A stretch of 64,000 bases of DNA from Paenibacillus barcinonensis (lineage in GTDB: Bacteria; Bacillota; Bacilli; Paenibacillales; Paenibacillaceae), in the NCBI RefSeq assembly GCF_003217495.1, contig NZ_QJSW01000007.1, positions 62,001 to 126,000 on the forward strand, written 5' to 3'. Below are positions 8,854-17,837 of this stretch, piece by piece. The position numbers and the translations under genes are program-made. Below the pieces are notes generated by a model, which saw only the letters and a list, made by a program, of their open reading frames with translations, had not been told where the DNA came from and did not search any database. The stretch's first letter is position 1, and each line of letters starts with the position of its first letter.

Positions 8854-9453
8854 CTACTCCAAGCTTGCCTTGAATAAAGAAGCTGCATGTTTAATAGGTG
8901 AAGCAAGCGTGTCATCCAGCTCTAATAACTCTCCAGAATAGGAATGCATTTCGATTTCGGCGACAAATCGGGAAAGGCTCTCCACAAAGGCTTTGTAATC
9001 GACGGTATTCTTTGTTTCTTTGCTATATACGAAACGCATCTGTCCATCCTGAAAGGCCTGGTATACATAACAGCCAAAGTGAAAACTTGCGGATAAAGCA
9101 GGGTCAAGCCCAGCAACCTGTGTATCTTCAAGCTCGATATTCTCATCGACAACTCCAATTTCAAACAGGTGGATGTCACCTTGATAAAACTCATCTGTGA
9201 AAGCCTCAATTGGGACGTGTAGCTCTCTGGATAACCCGTGAACTAGCTGAAAGGAGGGATTTTTAGATTCACCTCTCTCAATTGCAGTAATGGACTGTGC
9301 AGTTACTCCTAATCGTTTGCTGATTGCTCGTGTCGAATAATCCTCCTTTGAATTCAGTTTCCCTGTCTCTTCACGAAAAAAGCGAATGCGTTCTCCAAGT
9401 GCATTTTCTCTAAGAGCAAAATATTCAACCGCAGTTATTGTTCGTTTAGCCAC
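8854..9453 (-). CDS. Xre-family helix-turn-helix regulator of the island
   Basis: A 199-residue DNA-binding protein. The helix-turn-helix at about residues 37-80 (TRAISKRLGVTAQSITAIERGESKNPSF) is Xre/Cro-like, and the C-terminal 110 residues are an unrecognised, acidic domain. GTG 9453 is preceded by AAAGGG with 8-base spacing and is preferred to the GTG three codons upstream, which overlaps the ribosome binding site. It lies just upstream of the recombinase on the same strand, so it may control the recombinase or the restriction operon; controller proteins of this type are common beside restriction genes. Confidence 0.8.
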   Translation of the reverse strand: MAKRTITAVEYFALRENALGERIRFFREETGKLNSKEDYSTRAISKRLGVTAQSITAIERGESKNPSFQLVHGLSRELHVPIEAFTDEFYQGDIHLFEIGVVDENIELEDTQVAGLDPALSASFHFGCYVYQAFQDGQMRFVYSKETKNTVDYKAFVESLSRFVAEIEMHSYSGELLELDDTLASPIKHAASLFKASLE

Positions 9454-9470
9454 AAAAATCACCCTTTCTG

Positions 9471-9698
9471 GAATGCTTTACAACGATTATAGAACATTGG
9501 CTGAAGCCACGGTTAGTAATCGAGTCATTCTGGTATGAGCATATCTTTACATGGCCACTGTATCTTCTCGGATTATGGATAGTCTACTATGTACTTCGAT
9601 TCGTTCTCTATTGCCTGAGAGAGGCTCCGTTCCATACCTTGCTGTTGGCAGGTTTTATCTGGTTTGTATGGTATGCGTTCCAAAAGGGATGGATTTAG
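9471..9698 (+). pseudogene. Possible remnant of a small membrane protein
   Basis: A 75-codon open frame ending at TAG 9696-9698 encodes a plausible two-helix membrane segment (LYLLGLWIVYYVLRFVLY and LLLAGFIWFVWYAF). It has no ATG, GTG or TTG near its beginning and no ribosome binding site, so it looks like the 3' part of a lost gene. The amino-acid pattern is the only support. Confidence 0.25.
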
Positions 9699-9781
9699 TC
9701 TTTAATCCAGAAGTGACGTTACAAAATTGAAAAAATGATGATATATAAATAAGCAATCAAGCTAAAGCTGATGTAATTGGC

Positions 9782-9820
9782 AAGATGAACACTGAATTCC
9801 TTAGAATGTTCATCTTTTTT
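9782..9820 (+). terminator. Rho-independent terminator
   Basis: AAGATGAACA and TGTTCATCTT form a 10-bp stem with T6 after it. It follows the membrane-protein remnant, which supports the idea that a gene once ended here. Confidence 0.75.
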
Positions 9821-10135
9821 ACTTTTATGTGGGGTAGCGAGCGATAAGTCCAGCATATTTATAATTCCACTCCCAATTCACGTTACAAGATCTCTTTCTG
9901 AATAATATATTCTCTATCATGTTGTCCTCGTCGAAATGATATTGTAATATCTTGGTATGTATTGTAGATTATTGTGGCGAAGGATAGGTACTTCTCGAAA
10001 CTATAGGGAAATCGTAGCCCACATCTGATGATGATCTATATGAGTGTGTGCAGCATTTGGTAAGCCAGTGACGGAGAAAGTTAAAGAATACTGCTTGTCA
10101 CAACCAAAACCATTTAATAAAAGGATCTACTGCTT
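9821..10135. other. Leader region of the nuclease/restriction operon
   Basis: About 315 AT-rich bases between the terminator and the first cargo gene. The operon promoter must lie here; TATAAT-like hexamers occur near 9860-9915 and 9950 but no pair is convincing. No coding frame was seen. Confidence 0.35.
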
Positions 10136-10942
10136 ATGAACATCAAAAGAGTATTCGAAGCAATTTATAATCTGAGGGAGCCGACATCTATGGTTAATAA
10201 AGGTATAACATTTGAAACTTTTGTGCATGAGGTTTACTCTGCTATTTTAAGACTTGAAGATAAAACTGTACTAATTTCAAAAAACGTTACCATTCTGGGA
10301 AAGACAGGAGCCTCTCATCAGTTCGACGTGTACTACGAATTCACAAAAGCAAATGTTAAGCACCGAGTAGCTATTGAATGTAAAAACCATAGTCGACCAA
10401 TAGATAAGGGAAAAGTAGGCGAGTTCAAATCAAAAATCCTTGATATAGATAATTTAATGGGGATTATGGTTTCAGCATCCGGGTATCAATCTGGAGCTAG
10501 TACATATGCAAATGGAACAGGAATAATATTGATGACGCTTGATGATCTTCCAACATTTACACAAGTTGTTGCAATGCAGTTTAAACGAGCTCTTTTGCCT
10601 GAGCCAAGCGTGATTGGTCAGCCTTTTTGGGCATTAATGGAGGTTGATAAAACGGGTGAAATAACAGGTACATATCATTCTGTAAATGATGACAGAGTTA
10701 AAATGAGGATTCCGCTATTTTATTCAAAGAATCATGCAGAGCAATACTGTGAAGCAATGCCGTCAAAGGATTTTACTGTTAGAGGGCTAAATCAAGATCA
10801 ACTAAAAATACTTCTATCCATTACAAAACATCAGGACGTAGGATTTATATTAATCCCTTTTGCTCCTAACCAAGAAAATGGTCAAGTTCTGTCATATATA
10901 TTGAATCATGACGAGCTAATGGAAGAGTATGTGATTGAATAA
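10136..10942 (+). CDS. Mrr-like PD-(D/E)XK nuclease
   Basis: A 268-residue protein with an N-terminal restriction-endonuclease fold. Asp64 in QFDVYY and Glu81-Cys-Lys83 in IECKNHSRP make the PD-(D/E)XK signature as found in Mrr-type enzymes. The following helix and strand (VGEFKSKIL, GIMVSASGYQSGA) also fit Mrr_cat. The C-terminal 120 residues are not recognised and may be a target-recognition or partner-binding domain. ATG 10136 follows AAAAGGA by 11 bases. First gene of a five-gene plus-strand run that ends with the restriction-modification pair, so a role in defence is likely but unproven. Confidence 0.72.
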   Translation: MNIKRVFEAIYNLREPTSMVNKGITFETFVHEVYSAILRLEDKTVLISKNVTILGKTGASHQFDVYYEFTKANVKHRVAIECKNHSRPIDKGKVGEFKSKILDIDNLMGIMVSASGYQSGASTYANGTGIILMTLDDLPTFTQVVAMQFKRALLPEPSVIGQPFWALMEVDKTGEITGTYHSVNDDRVKMRIPLFYSKNHAEQYCEAMPSKDFTVRGLNQDQLKILLSITKHQDVGFILIPFAPNQENGQVLSYILNHDELMEEYVIE

Positions 10943-11017
10943 GCACGATTGGCAATGAATATCAGACAAAACAAAGGGAATGCACCTGCGTGACCTTTAT
11001 CCTTTTGGAGGAATGTT

Positions 11018-12355
11018 ATGGGAAGACTAATAAAAATACATGAGATTGATGAATTTTATGAGGTTATCAAAATTCCCGATGGGTCTATCAACGATGAGAT
11101 TATGGGGAACGTGGCAAAACTGGATGAAGAGGCGGAACTGGAGCAATTCACGAGGGACATTCTTCATGATCCGAACAACACCCCGCATGGCCCTGTTGAA
11201 ATTGCTGATATCCTGACAACTTTGTGTGTACGTGGAGCGAAAAAGAACGCCGCCTTCGTTTTAAAGGGGAAAAGCTACAAAAAAGTGACCAGCAGAGATG
11301 TGTCCCACCAGTTCTTGAAACTCAGGCAACTACCTGATATTGGTTTGATTGTTTTTGGTGCAGTAGGCAATATTTATGACGATGCACAAAGGGATTTTAT
11401 AACTACAGCAATGGATATTGGCTGTGATTATCTAATAGTTGATGTAAATGACTGGGCACGGTTGTTCATTGCATATGAAAAAATATGTGCCAAAGACGGG
11501 TTGCCCTATAACGAGCATGGAATCTGCACTGCCGGACATCAACGGGATGCAGGGCTAAAGCTGGAATGGGAGACAAGGGATAAAGCAAGATATACCGTTG
11601 TGCAACAGATGGATAACAGCACTGCTATGGCAAAAAGATACAGTGCAATTATACGGTTAGATCGGCATTATCCCAGAGAAATAATCAGAACAATTATTCA
11701 AGAAGCAACCTTGAAATTGAAGAAAAGCACATATCACAAAAATGAACGTATTAAAGCAAGATGGGGCAATACTATTGCAGATGTTGTATGGCTTTACATC
11801 GCTCATGATCATGAAGATGTTCAAACAACCAACTGGGTATGCCGTTCATCATGGATTGACTCTGGATTATCTGCTCCCTATCGTCCAATTGCTCTGGGTG
11901 GGGATGAGACATTTGAGGGAATTGAAATCAAATGGAATGACCAGTACAAGCCATATAAGAGCTTTTTCGAAAATCACTTTGGATCAAAAGAAGAAGTTAT
12001 TGAATCGTGTGAATCACTTATAGGTGAGATGCTTCCATATGCTCATAAAGCAATAGAGCAGTTCGAAAAATATCACTCGGGGAGCATAGAGCAAGGAGAG
12101 TTTGTCAAGTGCATTTTGTCATTCAAACCTGAAGTTAATCGGTTGTACCTGAAGGCTGGAGACGTGCCAATACCACCATCTGAGTGTAAGGACTTCAGTG
12201 AAGAGTGCCAGAACATCTACGCTACAATTGATAACATGTACTTGTATGCTGCGGATAGTTTTGATCAAGGAAATGAGTGGCTCTTTACTAAATCGATAAA
12301 AGAATTAGAAGAACAGCTACAACGGTTAGAGTTTGAAAAGAGGAAGTTTCGTTAA
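11018..12355 (+). CDS. Unknown 445-residue protein of the defence operon, possible nuclease fold at N-terminus
   Basis: Not recognised as a named family. ATG 11018 follows GGAGGA. Residues about 58-160 (VEIADILTTL, AAFVLKGKS, RQLPDIGLIVFGAVG, DDAQRDFITTAMD) have the alternating strand/helix look of a restriction-endonuclease-like domain, but no clear catalytic triad can be placed. The middle has a long charged helical segment (KLKKSTYHKNERIKA), followed by a predicted all-alpha C-terminal half that ends in a coiled coil (ELEEQLQRLEFEKRK). It follows the Mrr-like gene by 75 bases and is presumably cotranscribed. It may be a sensor or partner of the adjacent nuclease. Confidence 0.6.
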   Translation: MGRLIKIHEIDEFYEVIKIPDGSINDEIMGNVAKLDEEAELEQFTRDILHDPNNTPHGPVEIADILTTLCVRGAKKNAAFVLKGKSYKKVTSRDVSHQFLKLRQLPDIGLIVFGAVGNIYDDAQRDFITTAMDIGCDYLIVDVNDWARLFIAYEKICAKDGLPYNEHGICTAGHQRDAGLKLEWETRDKARYTVVQQMDNSTAMAKRYSAIIRLDRHYPREIIRTIIQEATLKLKKSTYHKNERIKARWGNTIADVVWLYIAHDHEDVQTTNWVCRSSWIDSGLSAPYRPIALGGDETFEGIEIKWNDQYKPYKSFFENHFGSKEEVIESCESLIGEMLPYAHKAIEQFEKYHSGSIEQGEFVKCILSFKPEVNRLYLKAGDVPIPPSECKDFSEECQNIYATIDNMYLYAADSFDQGNEWLFTKSIKELEEQLQRLEFEKRKFR

Positions 12356-12489
12356 CAAATCATTTAATTCAGAGGACAATCTCATTTTGTCGTTCACGAG
12401 TGATTGAGTCTTGGAAATTTATCTTAACTGGCTTTATAATCGGATTTATTGCTACGAGCAGCAACAGTAATTAGTAAAGGTGAGTAGGA

Positions 12490-13563
12490 ATGACTACAGA
12501 ACATATTGAAGCATTTAACAGTAAGATCATTGAAGAGGCACCTGATAAGATTGAAACATGCATTGGTGATGTTGATGTCAGGTTTGTTTTGCGTGATAGC
12601 TTCTTTGACCAAGATAGCTTGCTGGAATACGATGTAGAGTTGCCTAATGAAGAGCATGTGCTGCAAATACAATACTGGTACTCAGTTAATAATCCTAATC
12701 ATCATCGTATAGAAGTAAGAACACCTAATTTAAGAGCTTATCAAATTACTTGCTTTCACTGCAATACTGTAGGATTACTCGAACCAGAGCGAATCGTAGA
12801 AATTGAACAAATCGTTAAGGTATCTGGTCAATCATCCCGTGATGGGTTGGATGTACGGCAAACAAATGAGAGAATAAAAGAAGAGGCTTGTTTGTTTCTC
12901 GATCAGGAGGGGCTACTCGTTGAGCCCAATAATAGAGCTGCACGATGGCGTATTGGAACTTATGATAGTCAGACAAGAGCATGGCTGTATGGTCAAACAA
13001 CTGCAGGGTTCATAAAAAACTTTCTGAAGGTTGCCCTTATCATGGCATATTGCCGTGGGAACCGTGGGATTAACCTATACCCAAATGCAGAAGACCCATC
13101 CCAATCTGTAGATGATGAAGATACTCTGACAAGTATTAGTGCAGAAGCATTTAAGGAAAAACGTGAAAAATGGGAAGTTACAGGACTTAAGGGAGAAGAA
13201 TTTGTAGTAGAGATTGAGCGGCGGCGTTTAATTGAAGTAGGGCGAGTAGATTTAGCTGATGCAGTTAGACATGTGAGTTTGTTTGACTGTGGTGCGGGTT
13301 ATGATATATTATCATACGAGCTTGATGGAAGATCACGCTTTATTGAATGTAAAACCAGTGCGGGTAGCTCGATGAAATTTGAAATCACCTCAAATGAGTG
13401 GAATAAAGCAAAGAAGTACAGAGAGCAATATTACTTGTATCGGATTACTAATATTGATCAGGAAGATCATCGTGACATTGTTATCATCCAAGATCCTTTT
13501 GGTAAGTTTGAAGATGGAGAGCTTACGTTAACGCCGAGTGCATTTACTCTTTCAATAATTTAG
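12490..13563 (+). CDS. DUF3883 (NO VEIN C-terminal) domain protein, nuclease-like
   Basis: A 357-residue protein beginning at ATG 12490, after AAAGGTGAG. The last 125 residues match the DUF3883 pattern: LKGEEFVVEIERRRL, then GYDILSYE and FIECKT. Asp272 and Glu286-Cys-Lys288 form a PD-(D/E)XK-type site. DUF3883 proteins are frequent in restriction and other phage-defence loci. The N-terminal 230 residues are not recognised. It lies 22 bases ahead of the DNA methyltransferase, within the same operon, so it may be an accessory nuclease of the restriction system. Confidence 0.72.
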   Translation: MTTEHIEAFNSKIIEEAPDKIETCIGDVDVRFVLRDSFFDQDSLLEYDVELPNEEHVLQIQYWYSVNNPNHHRIEVRTPNLRAYQITCFHCNTVGLLEPERIVEIEQIVKVSGQSSRDGLDVRQTNERIKEEACLFLDQEGLLVEPNNRAARWRIGTYDSQTRAWLYGQTTAGFIKNFLKVALIMAYCRGNRGINLYPNAEDPSQSVDDEDTLTSISAEAFKEKREKWEVTGLKGEEFVVEIERRRLIEVGRVDLADAVRHVSLFDCGAGYDILSYELDGRSRFIECKTSAGSSMKFEITSNEWNKAKKYREQYYLYRITNIDQEDHRDIVIIQDPFGKFEDGELTLTPSAFTLSII

Positions 13564-13585
13564 GACATCTAAAAAACATTATCTA

Positions 13586-15481
13586 GTGGAAGGTAATATA
13601 AGTAATTTGGTTGATAGAGCAGGAAAGACAGTAAAGTATGTCGAATACAAAGAAGGTTATATGACTACTAAAAAAGATGGTGATTTAATGCCGCTAAGAA
13701 ATGAAATTTCACATGTAATAACTAAACCATCTTGGGATACCTATAAATCGCAAGCACTGAACAATAAAAGAAAACATGTTGAAACTAATAAAGAGTATGA
13801 GATGTTGTTTTCTCCATCATTTTGTTTTCTGGTATTGAAAGCACTATGGAGAATTATTGATTCAAAGAAACAGTTTGAGCTTAGAAGCTGTAAGTACAAA
13901 AGAATGCAGTTAGATTTAGAGAGCAACAAACTGGCAAAAGAAATTGCTGGCTTTTTGTCTACTCTCTCAATTATAGAGTGCAGCTATTACATTGGAGTAT
14001 TGTACACGTATTTGCTACCTCAGAAATACAAAGCTGAATACGGTATTTATTATACGCCTCCGGTCATAGCAGAAAGGCTTTTGGATCTCTTAGGTTCTGA
14101 GGGTGTTAACTGGTCTAAAGACAGCATTCTGGATCCTGCATGTGGTGGTGGAGCGTTCTTAGTTCCTGTCGCAAATCGAATTTTAGGTGACCATAGAATA
14201 AAATGTATACCAGCAGAAGAAAGAATTAGGCACCTGGAAAATCATCTTTCAGGGATAGAGATTGATGAATTTGCTGGGTGGTTGACACAAGTGATGCTCG
14301 ATGTAGTGACATATCAAGACGCGTGTTTAATTGGTCGTAAGATGAAGAATGTCGTACGGCATGATGATACAATAAAATATGCATTGAAGCAAAACAAGAG
14401 CTATCAGCTCATTGTGGGTAATCCTCCTTATGGTCGTGTCACTCTCAATGAGGAACTTAGAGAGGCATATTCAAGGTCTCTGTATGGTCATGCGAATATG
14501 TACGGTTTATTCATCGATGCTGCTTTGAGAATGAAGTCGGCAGAAGGTTTCATTGGTTTTGTAACCCCAACTTCATTTATGGGGGGGCAGTATTTTTCTA
14601 ACTTAAGAAACTTGCTAATGCAAGAAGCCCCTCCCTTAGACATTGACTTTATTACAGAACGTTCCGGTGTGTTTGATGAGGTTTTACAAGAAACATGCTT
14701 AACTGTTTTTGGTCCAAATGATTCCAAAGAAACAAGCATTCATAATATTAAAACAGATACTGTGGGTTACAGAGTGAATAGAGTAGGAACATTTCAAATA
14801 AATGAAGGAACGAGTCCGTGGTTCCTCCCGCGAGATAGTTCTGAGACTAAACTGATTAAGAAACTCAATAAAATGAAAACGACACTTAAAGACTATGGAT
14901 ATAAAGTATCAACTGGGCCACTGGTGTGGAACCGACACAAGGAACAACTCGATAATGTACCTCAAGTTGGATCATTTCCAATAATTTGGTCACATTCTAT
15001 AATAAATGGAAATTTTACTTTTGATTATAAAAATAAAAAACCGAAATTTATAAATATACAAGATGAGCAAGACTTTCTTGTCTGCAAACAGCCGGTAGTG
15101 TTGTTACAACGGACCACGTCAAAAGAACAACAAAGACGTCTAATATCAACAGTACTTCCTCAAGATTTCTTGTCAGAGTGGGATGGAGCTGTCATTGAAA
15201 ATCATGTTAATATGATTCATTCGGTTGATAAGCAATTACTTTCACCAGAAGCATTATCTTTGATTCTAAGTACTACTATTGTAGATCGTATATTCAGATG
15301 CATATCCGGAAGTGTTGCAGTATCAGCATCGGAACTGCATGCTTTGCCACTACCACCATTAAAGAAAGTTTTGAGTATTGAAGACTTCATACAACAACAC
15401 AACTCAAACCAGATTAGTGATGAAGACTTAAGCCGATGCGTAGAGCAAATTGTGTTGAAGGCTTATAATCTTGGAGGGTAA
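13586..15481 (+). CDS. N6-adenine DNA methyltransferase of a type II system
   Basis: A class-I SAM-dependent adenine methyltransferase. Motif X-like YYTPP precedes motif I, Asp-Pro-Ala-Cys-Gly-Gly-Gly, at about residues 183-189. Motif IV is Asn-Pro-Pro-Tyr at about 279-282. The C-terminal 250 residues should hold target recognition. Because it is followed after one base by a BsuBI/PstI-type nuclease, it probably protects the same site, CTGCAG in the family's known members; this specificity is inferred. The start is uncertain: GTG 13586 has no clear ribosome binding site, and ATG 13661, preceded by AAGG, is an alternative that leaves all motifs intact. Confidence 0.88.
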   Translation: MEGNISNLVDRAGKTVKYVEYKEGYMTTKKDGDLMPLRNEISHVITKPSWDTYKSQALNNKRKHVETNKEYEMLFSPSFCFLVLKALWRIIDSKKQFELRSCKYKRMQLDLESNKLAKEIAGFLSTLSIIECSYYIGVLYTYLLPQKYKAEYGIYYTPPVIAERLLDLLGSEGVNWSKDSILDPACGGGAFLVPVANRILGDHRIKCIPAEERIRHLENHLSGIEIDEFAGWLTQVMLDVVTYQDACLIGRKMKNVVRHDDTIKYALKQNKSYQLIVGNPPYGRVTLNEELREAYSRSLYGHANMYGLFIDAALRMKSAEGFIGFVTPTSFMGGQYFSNLRNLLMQEAPPLDIDFITERSGVFDEVLQETCLTVFGPNDSKETSIHNIKTDTVGYRVNRVGTFQINEGTSPWFLPRDSSETKLIKKLNKMKTTLKDYGYKVSTGPLVWNRHKEQLDNVPQVGSFPIIWSHSIINGNFTFDYKNKKPKFINIQDEQDFLVCKQPVVLLQRTTSKEQQRRLISTVLPQDFLSEWDGAVIENHVNMIHSVDKQLLSPEALSLILSTTIVDRIFRCISGSVAVSASELHALPLPPLKKVLSIEDFIQQHNSNQISDEDLSRCVEQIVLKAYNLGG

Positions 15482-15482
15482 A

Positions 15483-16592
15483 ATGAGATATAACTGGCTT
15501 TCGACTGAAGTACCGAGTGTTGAAGAAATTTCAAGAAGATTAGGTTTGATTTTTACCAAAGGTCTTGACCCAAACGGATATATACTGAGAGAGATAGGTG
15601 CTAAAACTATATTTGTGATGCTGTATTCATTCAGCGTGCAGGGGCAGAACTGGATCAGACCTGCAATTGTCACTTGTATGACAGATGAGCAAGCCCAGAT
15701 AAAAGAAGAGCAGGCAAGGTACTCATGGCTTGAAAATAATCTAAATAGAAAAAAGAAAGAAAGAGATATTCCGGGCAGATGGTACAAAGAAAATACCCGT
15801 GAATCAATTCGTGATGAGACAATTCGAACGCTTGTTCATCTCGGAGCTATTATTGAAAAGAGTGGGCTTGCTACTACATCACCAGCACCTAGATATACTT
15901 TACAGTCTGATTTTGTGGAACTATTTAATACTGAACTCTCCGAAGAAGAGCTCATTCAAGCAATTGCTAATTGGCAGGAGTTAAATCTTTCAGCCATTGC
16001 AAGAGCAAGGATTGCTATTTCGAAAAATATGGGAACATCAATTGATGATGGTGTACTAGTAGAGTTGCCAAATGGCGAAGTGAGGAAGCTATCTCCAGGT
16101 CCGAGCTCTGATATAGCAAAAGCTGTGGTTGAGAAGATGGCAAAGGTTTTTCTTAAAGAGCCTGCTGTTCTATTAATTAGTGAGTCGGCCAAAAAAATTG
16201 TTGTGAATGACGATAGGATTTGTGCTGCAATTGGATTTCATATTGATGTAACTAAGGTACTACCAGATATTATAATGGTTGATCTTGGCCGGAGAGAACC
16301 GCTCATTGTTTTTGTTGAATGCGTTGCAACAGATGGACCAATTTCAGATAGGCGGAAGTTAGAGCTTATCTCAATAGCGGAGGAAGCAGGCTATAGTGGA
16401 AAAGACTATACTTTTGTTACTGCGTTTAGAGATAGAACGGATGGGGTTAGTAAAAAACTTACTCCTTCGATTGCTTGGGATACATTTGTCTGGTATGCTA
16501 CTGAGCCCAATTCTATTATATACATGCATGAGGGTGCGGATCAGAGTAATATATCTTTAGGAGATATACTTCAAACTTTAAGAAACAATTGA
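15483..16592 (+). CDS. BsuBI/PstI-family type II restriction endonuclease
   Basis: A 369-residue restriction enzyme. ATG 15483 lies five bases after GGAGGG and one base after the methyltransferase stop, so the two are translationally linked. The C-terminal third has the BsuBI/PstI catalytic region: Leu-Pro-Asp-Ile-Ile at about residue 260 and FVECVATDGP at about 278-287, followed by SDRRKLELI and YTFVTAFRDR. The N-terminal region (residues 60-130, RDETIRTLVHLGAI) fits the helical recognition domain of the family. Known members cut CTGCAG. Confidence 0.88.
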   Translation: MRYNWLSTEVPSVEEISRRLGLIFTKGLDPNGYILREIGAKTIFVMLYSFSVQGQNWIRPAIVTCMTDEQAQIKEEQARYSWLENNLNRKKKERDIPGRWYKENTRESIRDETIRTLVHLGAIIEKSGLATTSPAPRYTLQSDFVELFNTELSEEELIQAIANWQELNLSAIARARIAISKNMGTSIDDGVLVELPNGEVRKLSPGPSSDIAKAVVEKMAKVFLKEPAVLLISESAKKIVVNDDRICAAIGFHIDVTKVLPDIIMVDLGRREPLIVFVECVATDGPISDRRKLELISIAEEAGYSGKDYTFVTAFRDRTDGVSKKLTPSIAWDTFVWYATEPNSIIYMHEGADQSNISLGDILQTLRNN

Positions 16593-16608
16593 ATTCGACT
16601 TAATAAGT

Positions 16609-16653
16609 AAAGGCACTAAAACACCTAAGATATTAAGGAGTTTTAGTGCCTTT
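16609..16653. terminator. Bidirectional terminator between converging operons
   Basis: AAAGGCACTAAAAC pairs with GTTTTAGTGCCTTT, a 14-bp perfect stem, with T-rich sequence on the right and A-rich sequence on the left. It overlaps the last codons of the minus-strand gene ending at 16633. Confidence 0.85.
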
Positions 16654-17835
16654 CTTCTTTGTTATCTTGATTTGATTACCGGCAGATACACAACTTTGGA
16701 GGAGAGACAAGAACTCATCTGCAAAATCAAGGTGGACTACTACTTCTGCAATAATCCTCGCAGAGAATATTAATAATCGATACTGGCCAGTTGTTATTTT
16801 ATAGTCATGCACATCATCCCAGCATGTTACTTTATTTGTAGTAGCTAATATTAAAATTCTTTTTGAGTTAAATTTATCTTTAGAAAGATGGTGCTGAACT
16901 TTTTCAATAGTGTGATGGTCAACGGCTGTTGTAGTATAACATTTTGCATCTGCTGTAAAGTCGCCTTTAATGACTTCTTCTAAATAATCTAAGAGGTCAA
17001 TAGTAAGTTTATCAGCATTACCTGCACCAGCAGCGTTGACCGGGATCCTCCTGAATCTCGGATACGAGTCCAACATCGTTCTGTATTTGTATAGTTGAAC
17101 TTGTTGGGAGCGGAGTTTATCTAAGAAAAAGTTAGTTAGCTCATTTTCAACCGCTTGCCAAGTAATAAATGAACTTTTGTTTAATATTTCTTCTTCAATA
17201 AGAGAAATTTTTTGAATGCTTTCAATAACAGTTTGGGCACTTGGTAAATCACGAAGTCTGAATTTTTCTTTTTCAAACCCAGAAGTAATTATATCTATTG
17301 CTGATATAGTGACAATGGTATCAGGAAGTGTAGGTAGTTTGTTTTCAACTAGTTTAATAAAGATGAGACCATCTTTTTCTTGAATAGCTTTGGATATAGA
17401 TAAGAAGTCAGTTGCTTCTCCCTCGAGAACTAAAAGATATTGACGATTTTCAACTTGTAATAAATAATTACCAGTTCGATTATCAATGCTTAGTAATTTA
17501 CAACCAGTCGATTGAATTATTTTTAAAGTGTCTTCAAAAACTTTGCTATAATTAATAGAAGTAATTTCAAAGTAAGTGTTACAGCAGAGAGCAAATTCTT
17601 CTTCGATATAATTATTATCACAATGAGAGCACTCAACTAAATCAATTTCTCTTTCAGCAGATAAGATGGTCTTTTGTCTACAACCTATCATTCTCTTTCC
17701 AATATTGATACTCTCTCTTCCTATACAATCAAGTTCTATGAATTTATTCAAATTAATATAGTTATTATTTTTGAGGTCTATAATGTATGATGGAAGGTCG
17801 TCGGTATAACGTGTCCCTAATACTGGAATTAACAT
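16633..17835 (-). CDS. Unknown protein with Cys cluster and putative C-terminal nuclease site
   Basis: A 400-residue protein of no recognised family; second gene of a minus-strand pair. Residues about 50-90 carry Cys-Ser-His-Cys and a later Cys-Cys, with further cysteines upstream, consistent with a zinc-binding unit. The middle (about 95-190) looks like an alpha/beta domain. The C-terminal 130 residues contain ADAKCYTTT at 295-303, a D-x-K strand followed by a helix and a hydrophobic strand (KRILILATTN), the arrangement of a PD-(D/E)XK nuclease of the kind found in restriction-like enzymes. It starts two bases after the upstream stop, so translation is probably coupled. Confidence 0.6.
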   Translation of the reverse strand: MLIPVLGTRYTDDLPSYIIDLKNNNYINLNKFIELDCIGRESINIGKRMIGCRQKTILSAEREIDLVECSHCDNNYIEEEFALCCNTYFEITSINYSKVFEDTLKIIQSTGCKLLSIDNRTGNYLLQVENRQYLLVLEGEATDFLSISKAIQEKDGLIFIKLVENKLPTLPDTIVTISAIDIITSGFEKEKFRLRDLPSAQTVIESIQKISLIEEEILNKSSFITWQAVENELTNFFLDKLRSQQVQLYKYRTMLDSYPRFRRIPVNAAGAGNADKLTIDLLDYLEEVIKGDFTADAKCYTTTAVDHHTIEKVQHHLSKDKFNSKRILILATTNKVTCWDDVHDYKITTGQYRLLIFSARIIAEVVVHLDFADEFLSLLQSCVSAGNQIKITKKKGTKTP

Positions 17836-17837
17836 AG

